Source of the DNA: Vitellaria paradoxa
Taxonomy: Eukaryota > Streptophyta > Magnoliopsida > Ericales > Sapotaceae
NCBI GenBank assembly: GCA_019916065.1
Contig: CM034238.1
Span: 32,745,721-32,809,720 of the forward strand
Direction: 5' to 3'
DNA length: 64,000 bases
Part shown: in pieces, positions 57,631 to 64,000 of the stretch
How the letters are laid out: every line of letters starts with the position of its first letter
Position numbering within the stretch: the first letter of the stretch is position 1
Translations under genes and position numbers: made by a program
The notes under the pieces: generated by a model
The model's database searches: none
Told to the model about the DNA's origin: nothing
The model's input: only the letters and a program-made list of their open reading frames with translations

Positions 57631-60600
57631 TTCCTGTAACAATTATATCATCCACATAAACTAAGAGAACTGTGACTCCCCCTGAAGACGAGTGTTTGAC
57701 GAACAGTGTATGATCTCCTTGACTTTGCTTATATCCTAACATCACCATAACCTTGGCAAACCTGCCGAACCATGCTCGAGGAGATTGTTTAAGCCCATAT
57801 AATGCTTTCTTTAACCTACACACTGTATGATCAGTAACTCCTTTTCTATAACCAGGTGGAATTTCCATATATATCTCTTCCTCTAGATCTCCATGCAAGA
57901 AAGCATTTTTTATATCAAACTGTTGTAAATCCCATCCAAAGTTAGCTGCCAAAGACAATAGGACTCTAACAGTATTCAGCTTTGCAACTGGGGCAAAAGT
58001 CTCTAGATAGTCCACTCCATACATCTGAGTATAACCTTTGGCTACCAACCTTGCCTTGTATCTCTCCACTGAACCATCAGCTCTATACTTCACTGTGTAC
58101 ACCCATTTACATCCCACTGGTTTCTTCCCTACTGGTAACTCCACAAGCTCCCATGTTTTGTTCTTTTCCAGTGCCTCCATTTCTACATTCATAGCTTGCT
58201 TCCATTTTTCATTAGACAAAGCTTCGGATAGATTGGAAGGAATGACAATGGTTTCTAGGTTATTGAGGAAGGCTCTGTGTGACGGGAAAAATTGCTTAAC
58301 GGACAGGAAGTGTGCAAGGGGATATAAGGGTCTTTTAGTGCACTCTCTCATACCTTTTCTCAATGCAATGGGCAAGTCTGTGTCACTACTACCCTTATGG
58401 GTCTCACTCTCTACTTCTGGTTCGGCTTCAATCTGTAATATGGGTTCAGGAATCATTACCTCATCGGACTCTTGGACTTGCGTAGAGTTGGGGGCAACCA
58501 TCTTCCTCCTTACATACATCTTGCCTTTGCCATATCTAACATCCCTGGGAATAGACTCAGTTTCGGGTTGAGTAGACACGGAAGCTGTTGTTACAGGATT
58601 AGACACAAGTTCAGAGGAAACTATGACAGACTCAGATAGTTCAGATTGAAACGGAGCATGATCACTAGTGGATGAAGAAGTAGGATGGTTTGAAACTGAT
58701 GAAGAAGTAGGATGGTTTGAAACTGAAAGATCCAACATTAAGTCAAAATCCAAACCCTCGTCTTCTCTCACTAACTTCTCCCCCTGAAGATAAGGGTTTG
58801 GAAAGTAAGATTCACGTTCATTGAAGGTAACATCCATAGAAACAAAGAATTTTCGGGAAGGTGGATGATAACACTTGTAACCTTTCTGGGTTGACGAATA
58901 TCCCACAAATACACACTTTATAGCTCTTGGATCCAGTTTCCCTCGGTTGTGACTGTGAACATGTACAAAGGACGTACACCCAAACACTCTAGGAACAAGA
59001 TTATTTGTGGTGTGTAGGGTAGGGTAAAATGTTGACAACACGTCCATTGGACTCTTAAATCCTAGGATTCTAGAGGGCAATCTGTTTATGAGATGTGTTG
59101 CTGTAAGAACAGCTTCCCCCCAAAAAGTTTTAGGAACATGGTTTTCAAATAACAACGCTCGGGTTTTTTCAAGGAGATCACCATTTTTCCTCTCTGCAAC
59201 TCCATTTTGCTGCGGGGTATTTACACAAGATGACTCATGTATTATCCCTTCCTTTTGAAAAAATGGACTGAGACTTTGATTAAAATAGTCCCTTGCATTA
59301 TCAGACCTAACTCTTTTGATGGCCACTCCAAACTGATTTTTAATCATGGAACAGAAATTTGGGAAAACAATACTGACATCAGATTTTTGTTTAAGAAGAA
59401 AAATCCAGCAGACTCGAGTGCAATCATCAATAAAGGAAACAAACCATCGTGCCCCAGAGATATTAGCAACAGTAGATGGACCCCAAACATCACTATGAAT
59501 TAAATAAAAAGGAATGGAACTTATTTTATTGTGCCCTGGAAATGGTATACGTTTGTGTTTGGCAAGTTCACATTTTTCACAATGAAAAGACTCAACATCA
59601 AAACTTTTAAACAAAGACGGAAACAAAAGTTTAATGACTCTAAATGATGGATGTCCAAGTCGGCGATGATGGAGCCAAATTTTCTCTTTATAGGATGTCA
59701 AGGACTTGGAAACAAATGACACTGACTGTTTATCCTTGTTGATAGTTGGTTGACTTGTTTCAAAAAAGTAGAGGCCACCCCGTTCTCTAGCATGTCCAAT
59801 CGTCTTCCCCGAATCCTTTTCCTGAAATATGCAATCAGTATGATGAAAAACCACATTACATTGTAAGTCATGAGTATGTTTTTGGATGGATATCAGGTTG
59901 GTGGATAGCTTAGGGACATGAAGGACATTCTGCAAGGTTAACAATAGGTTAATTTGGACACTTCCAATTCCTGCCACAGTGGTCAAAGAACCATCTGCAG
60001 TGGCTATTTTTCTACTGCTTGGGCACGGGGAATAGGTGGTAAAGACATTTGGTGAGTGGGTCATATGATCGATAGCTCCTGAATCCATGATCCAAGAGGT
60101 GGAAAAGGCTGCATCCGAAACATTTAATCCAATGGAAAGCGGAAACTCACCTGAATATGCCAAAGAACAAGTAGCTGAGGGCTTATCAAGACTGTTGATG
60201 AGAGCTCTCACCCTTTCCAGCTCACCTTGGTTAAGACCAGCTGCTTCTGATTTGGGTGGCTCATCACTTTGGCCAGCTGCTACATTGGCTTATCCACTTC
60301 TGGATTGTCCCCCTCTTTGTCCCCATTCTCGGCTTGGTGGCTTCCCATGAAGCTTCCAACAATTCTCACGAGTGTGCCGCGGTTTCTTGCAATATGTGCA
60401 CCATAAATTGTCTCGGTCTTGATTCCTAGAATCTCCTGTCTTCATGTCAAGGGCTAGTTTTCTTTCATTACCAGCAGACTTCTTTGCAGTAGGTATATTC
60501 AGCTTGTTTCCATCACTTGCAACCATTGCTGAATTGATTGAAACTTGTGGCTCCAGCATCAGACTTCGCCTACTCTCCTCTCCTCCAACTATGGCTACCA

Positions 60601-61156
60601 CTTCATTGAAGCATGGGACTTCCGATTTCCCAAGAATCTGAACACGCACCTGATCGAATTCCAGATTCAACCCAACAAGAAAGTCATAGACTCTATCCTG
60701 TTCAATAAAGTTCTTCAAAACAGCAGCATCATCGGAACACTTCGTCTTTATTATTCTGTATTGGTCTAACTCCTCATACACCTGAGCGGCATCTTTTGCC
60801 TTTGAGTATGTTTGTTGGATCACGTCCCATATATCTTTAGCAGTGTTTAGAAACATACACGTGTCACTGATTTCTGGGGTCATAGATCCCCATAGCCATG
60901 CCATAATCATCGAGTCTTCTTCATCCCACGCTTCAAAGTTCAGATCACTAGGCTTCGGACCCGTACCCATGAGATGGCTGATTTTTCCCTTGCCTTTCAA
61001 AATGGTCCGGACTAATTGGGACCACTTCAGATAATTCTTCCCATTTAATCTGTATGCAGCCTGGATATTTTGCAGATCTCCAATACCGTGCGAGATGGTT
61101 GCCTCATCTTGTTGACTGGTGGCTGGTTTTGTGACTGGTGAAACATCCGACATCAT
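57631..61156 (-). pseudogene. Copia gag-protease-integrase-RT, interrupted by Athila
   Basis: The minus-strand start is at 61156 (MMSDVSPVTKP). Gag shows NGKNYLKWSQLVRTILKGKG and a zinc knuckle CTYCKKPRHTRENC near residue 260. A single TAA at 60290-60292 separates it from the rest, which stays in frame (ORF 60211-57623). Then come protease (IMDSGAIDHM), GAG-pre-integrase (LHHRRLGHPS, CEKCELAKHKRIPF), integrase with HSDVWGP and NGVAERKN, a serine-rich spacer with a repeated NHPTSSSVS unit, and RT from WKQAMNVEMEALEKNKTWEL to YVDDIIVTGSD. The Athila target site follows four residues after the TG of that motif. The RT catalytic Asp pair is intact. Confidence 0.93.
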
Positions 61157-61322
61157 AGGTGTCGTGAGGAAGTAAAAAATTCAGCAATGAAGGCTGAAGA
61201 AAGGTCAGCAATGAAGGCTGAAAACGGGGCGTTGAAGGTTGAAAAAAATACTCCCTTTTGATCTCAGAAAACAGAGTAAAAACAGAGCACAAAAGAAGGC
61301 CAAAGGTTCCAGAAAATAACCT

Positions 61323-61335
61323 GGCTCTGATACCA
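61323..61335 (-). other. Primer binding site of the copia element
   Basis: On the minus strand TGGTATCAGAGCC lies directly against the 5' LTR end. It is complementary to the 3' end of initiator tRNA-Met, the usual copia primer. Confidence 0.92.
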
Positions 61336-61549
61336 TGTCAAAGAAATAGATTTACTGAAGATTTGACTTCCCCAAATGGGTAGCCACTGTTTTATATTTA
61401 TACTAATACAAGTTACATATACAATAAATACTATACAAGGAATCTAGACTAGGTACATACCCCCTAGAATATTAAATACACTAAGTACATGCACATACAT
61501 TAAATACACTAAGTACATGCACATACATTAACAGCCATATTTTCCCACA
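61336..61549 (-). repeat. 5' LTR of the copia element
   Basis: Paired with 42738-42951. It differs at A/G near base 6 (61341), C/A in ACTATACAAGG, and C/A in AACAGCCAT. Confidence 0.95.
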
Positions 61550-61690
61550 GTAACTACACTTGCCATTTCCATAGAATACCACCTTGCACCCTTAGAGCGA
61601 AACCATGTGAAAGATCTTTGCACCAATATATGTCACTACACCTGCCATTTCCATAGAGTACCATCTTGCACCCTAGAATGAAACTATGTG
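61550..61690 (-). pseudogene. POL2: POL2 exon start, tandemly duplicated across its intron border
   Basis: On the minus strand an acceptor-like CTCTAAG is followed at 61590 by GARWYSMEMASVVTY (running into the copia target site), the direct lead-in to the exon at 42737. Just upstream a second copy at 61672-61613 has its own acceptor (TCATTCTAG) and encodes GARWYSMEMAGVVTYIGAKI. The duplicated unit is about 80 bp and spans the intron end plus the exon start. The copies differ at roughly one site in ten, so the duplication is older than the copia insertion. Confidence 0.85.
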
Positions 61691-62064
61691 AAAGATATAT
61701 TTTCAAATAACAAAACATAACAGGGAACCAAAATCACAAGCAAAATCATGAAACTAGATAATAATATGACTAGCACATCACACATCCATAGAACAAATTC
61801 AAAATACACTAGTGAGCCAACTGTAAAGAATCATAAAGTACTACCATATCTTATAAATATTACAGGAAAGGCTATTTTACTTGTGACTAATGAAAGGTTT
61901 AGAAACCATCACAAATTTACTGAATTAAAATGTCTGAGGTGAAGAAAATAGAAGCAAGAGAGCTGGAGCGATCACACTTGTGCTTCTTAAATCTTTATAG
62001 AATTTCCACTAGCCTTTGCTTCTGGTCACTTTCACTTCCAAACCTTATTGAGTCCTTTGTAAAG
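61691..62064. other. Presumed POL2 intron or flank, noncoding
   Basis: No exon of the preceding POL2 part (the block ending in a YGYVMRK-like phrase) could be found here. The sequence is AT-rich. Confidence 0.4.
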
Positions 62065-63140
62065 TCTACTTGAAATTCAAAAATTAAATGCTACTATAAT
62101 TGAATCTTTAAATGACATGGAATAGTTCGACCAAAATTTGCGACTTAGAATTTCAAAACTATAGGAGCATTTTTTCATGTCATTTGCACATGGCCTACCT
62201 TTCATGTTCAATATAATTATGAAAAGTCAATCAATCATGGATTACATCAACAAATGTTGTGTTAGCTTATGACATTATGGAGCTTTGTTCCATTGTGGCA
62301 AACATTTGATAGACAAACCACATATAAAAATGCCTTATCCTTTTAAGTTATTTTGTTATTGTATTCTCATATAAAATAGAAATAGAGAATTACCAAATAA
62401 ATGACCAAAGTTGAGAGAAACTGGAGCTAAAAGTGAGAGGAGATATATGATTTTTACTAATAAACATGCATACTAAGAGAGAAGGAGACATACCTTCCTG
62501 ATGATAAAAAAGATGTTAGTACAACGAGTAATGAAAACTTACTGTTTTCGATAAAGCTTGATGCCTTGATCAAAAATGGTTCTTTTGCATTTATTTGAGG
62601 ACCCTTCATGCATAGAGAATCACAAATTGTATTCACAAAATTTGAAAAAAGCTTGCAATGAATAAGTTGGTAACTAACACAATATTATCTGACTTGGATT
62701 TTCACTTATCTATAGGATATACTTACACAAGATTCTACAACGTAAAGAACATTTCAAGGTCTCAGACATTTGCACAACAGGCAAACATGTTGTAATAATC
62801 TAACTTTTCAAGTAACAACTGAAATGATGAAATAATACAGATATATCGAGAAATTAAAGCATACCACAACTATTGGGGAAAAAAAAAAGAAAAGAAAAAC
62901 TATTGGCTAAAAACCATCATTTTAACCATTTCAACATCAACAAACATTAACGCATCAATTCAAAAAGAATGAGATTTGAAAACATTTCCAGGTCAATAAA
63001 AGTTTGAAGACATTAAAGGTAAATGGCAAATACAACATGCCATCCAACTAAGTTAATAAGACTAGTCATAAATTAAATTGATTTCAGTAGGTTGACACCC
63101 AAAATTTACAAAAATAGAATGATATGTTATTAACTTCCAT
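62065..63140. repeat. Diverged host-locus repeat blocks B and C, copy 3
   Basis: 62065-62640 matches 38440-39115, and 62665-63140 matches 34075-34550, in the same orientation. The first 80 bp also match the end of block A (33540-33640). Together with copies 1 and 2 this defines an A-B-C ancestral order, each copy having lost a different part. No open frame is supported. Confidence 0.6.
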
Positions 63141-64000
63141 TAATCCAGAACCTGTTCACTCAAAGGCAGATGATAAAAACCTAACTCCACAGTTGCAAGG
63201 GCAAGCTATAGGCACCGGCCTTGCATCAGCCTACCACCAAGTTTGCACCAGCATATGCGAAAACTTAAGCACCAATAAACAAAAAACTGATCTGAAGGAA
63301 ATTATACACCAAACAAATTTGGTATAATAGTGCACAAAACACAACCCTTCAATTCACACCACAAACTCAGTCAGAGGCAAAAAGCTACCTACTCGATCAG
63401 TCTAATAATAATAGTCAGCCAACACCAGATCTGACTGTAGGCATATATAGAATCAGTAGAACCTATAGCAGTCAACACACCAGAGCAATACCAACAACTG
63501 CTTTAAATCCAAATCCAAAGCCAAAACACAGAGATCCAATGCTCAATCTTAAATCAGCTTCAAAGGAATAGAACAGATCAATAGACAACAAGAGTACATT
63601 CTAGAAAAGCCAAATCACTGCAACTTAAATTCATCATTCAAACCACAAGCCAATAATGAAATCAGCCATCCAGAATAAAGGTAACAGATTTCAGCTTCCA
63701 AAAACAAGGTGGAAACCCAATGGAAATAACCCCTACACCCTTAAAGTTATCAAATTAAACAACCATAGGAATCCTAAACCAAACAAGAAACCTTCTAAAT
63801 TTGAAAACCAGCAGACTTCAATAGCAAAAAGCAGTACAGTGACAACAGGCAAACCCACAATCACCTTCCATCTCATAATCCCACTTCTCAAATACATTAA
63901 ACGAACTAGATCAATCAGAATAATCCCATATCCATGCAACCACAAATACCAGCAAACAAATCAGCAAGTAGGTGATCACAATAAGTCAACCAAACAACCA
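63141..64000. other. Unassigned sequence at the window end
   Basis: This part is less AT-rich than the rest of the flank. Frames at 63124-63327 (plus) and 63733-63945 (minus) have no recognised domain, and the second is merely hydrophobic. No splice-bounded exon was convincing. Confidence 0.35.

Larger units (their letters stand above)
42738..61549 (-). mobile_element. Ty1/copia LTR retrotransposon inserted in the POL2 exon, host of the Athila element
   Basis: LTRs of 214 bp lie at 42738-42951 and 61336-61549, both starting TGTCA(G/A)AG and ending TTTCCCACA. The target duplication GTAAC is present at 42733-42737 and 61550-61554. PBS and PPT are in the right places for minus-strand orientation. 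Without the 13.7-kb Athila insertion the element would be about 5.07 kb, a normal copia length. The LTRs differ at three positions by eye. Coding is one gag-pol frame with two in-frame stops and one frameshift. Confidence 0.95.

Overview
This is a retrotransposon-rich, AT-rich stretch of a flowering-plant nuclear genome, probably a eudicot. The evidence is the set of plant-specific elements: Athila-like and Tekay/Del-like Ty3/gypsy elements, Ty1/copia elements, a Cassandra-type TRIM with a 5S-like segment, L1 LINEs with a DUF4283-type ORF1, RTE LINEs and a tRNA-derived SINE. The few host gene pieces have plant-style introns. I see no intact host gene, no tRNA or rRNA gene and no CRISPR array.

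Layout. 1-7.2 kb: AT-rich noncoding DNA with a candidate orphan exon (2212-2295), a tandem block containing degraded RTE LINE (2.6-3.9 kb), a SINE-like element (5.4 kb) and a carboxylesterase N-terminal fragment (7.0 kb). 7.5-9.6 kb: retroelement-like noncoding DNA holding a solo LTR with a perfect 5-bp TSD. 11.1-16.0 kb (minus strand): an unidentified retroelement-like ORF split by a composite insertion that has a Tekay-like LTR at one end, a Cassandra LTR at the other, and one matching TSD. 16.1-18.4 kb: RTE LINE 3' end and an internally deleted L1. 18.6-33.3 kb: a plus-strand copia element broken by a decayed Tekay-like element (19606-30998) whose 5' LTR carries an 830-bp hAT-like element. 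33.3-42.7 and 61.5-63.1 kb: an old host locus with diverged duplicated blocks and four recognisable exons of the DNA polymerase epsilon catalytic subunit (POL2) on the minus strand.

The clearest structure is a three-level nest at 41.8-61.7 kb. A minus-strand copia element (42738-61549, 214-bp LTRs, TSD GTAAC) lies inside a POL2 exon, and a young plus-strand Athila-like element (43887-57625, about 1.9-kb LTRs, TSD ATCAC) lies inside the copia reverse transcriptase just after its YVDD motif. The order of events can be read: POL2 fragment decay and exon duplication, then copia (3 LTR differences in 214 bp), then Athila (5 LTR substitutions in about 1.9 kb, counted by eye).

The Athila copy has a PBS of the tRNA-Asp type, a 1413-residue gag-protease-RT-RNase H ORF, integrase, an extra 361-residue ORF3, and a GC-rich inverted-repeat motif (core TGTGGTCCGGACCCCC) in the U3 part of both LTRs and again upstream of ORF3. 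Three single-base indels break its pol, all in short homopolymers. No wholly new system is evident. The most unusual points are the motif shared by LTR and ORF3 leader, the mismatched-end composite insertion, the core-deleted L1, and the extra PBS beyond a 3' LTR.
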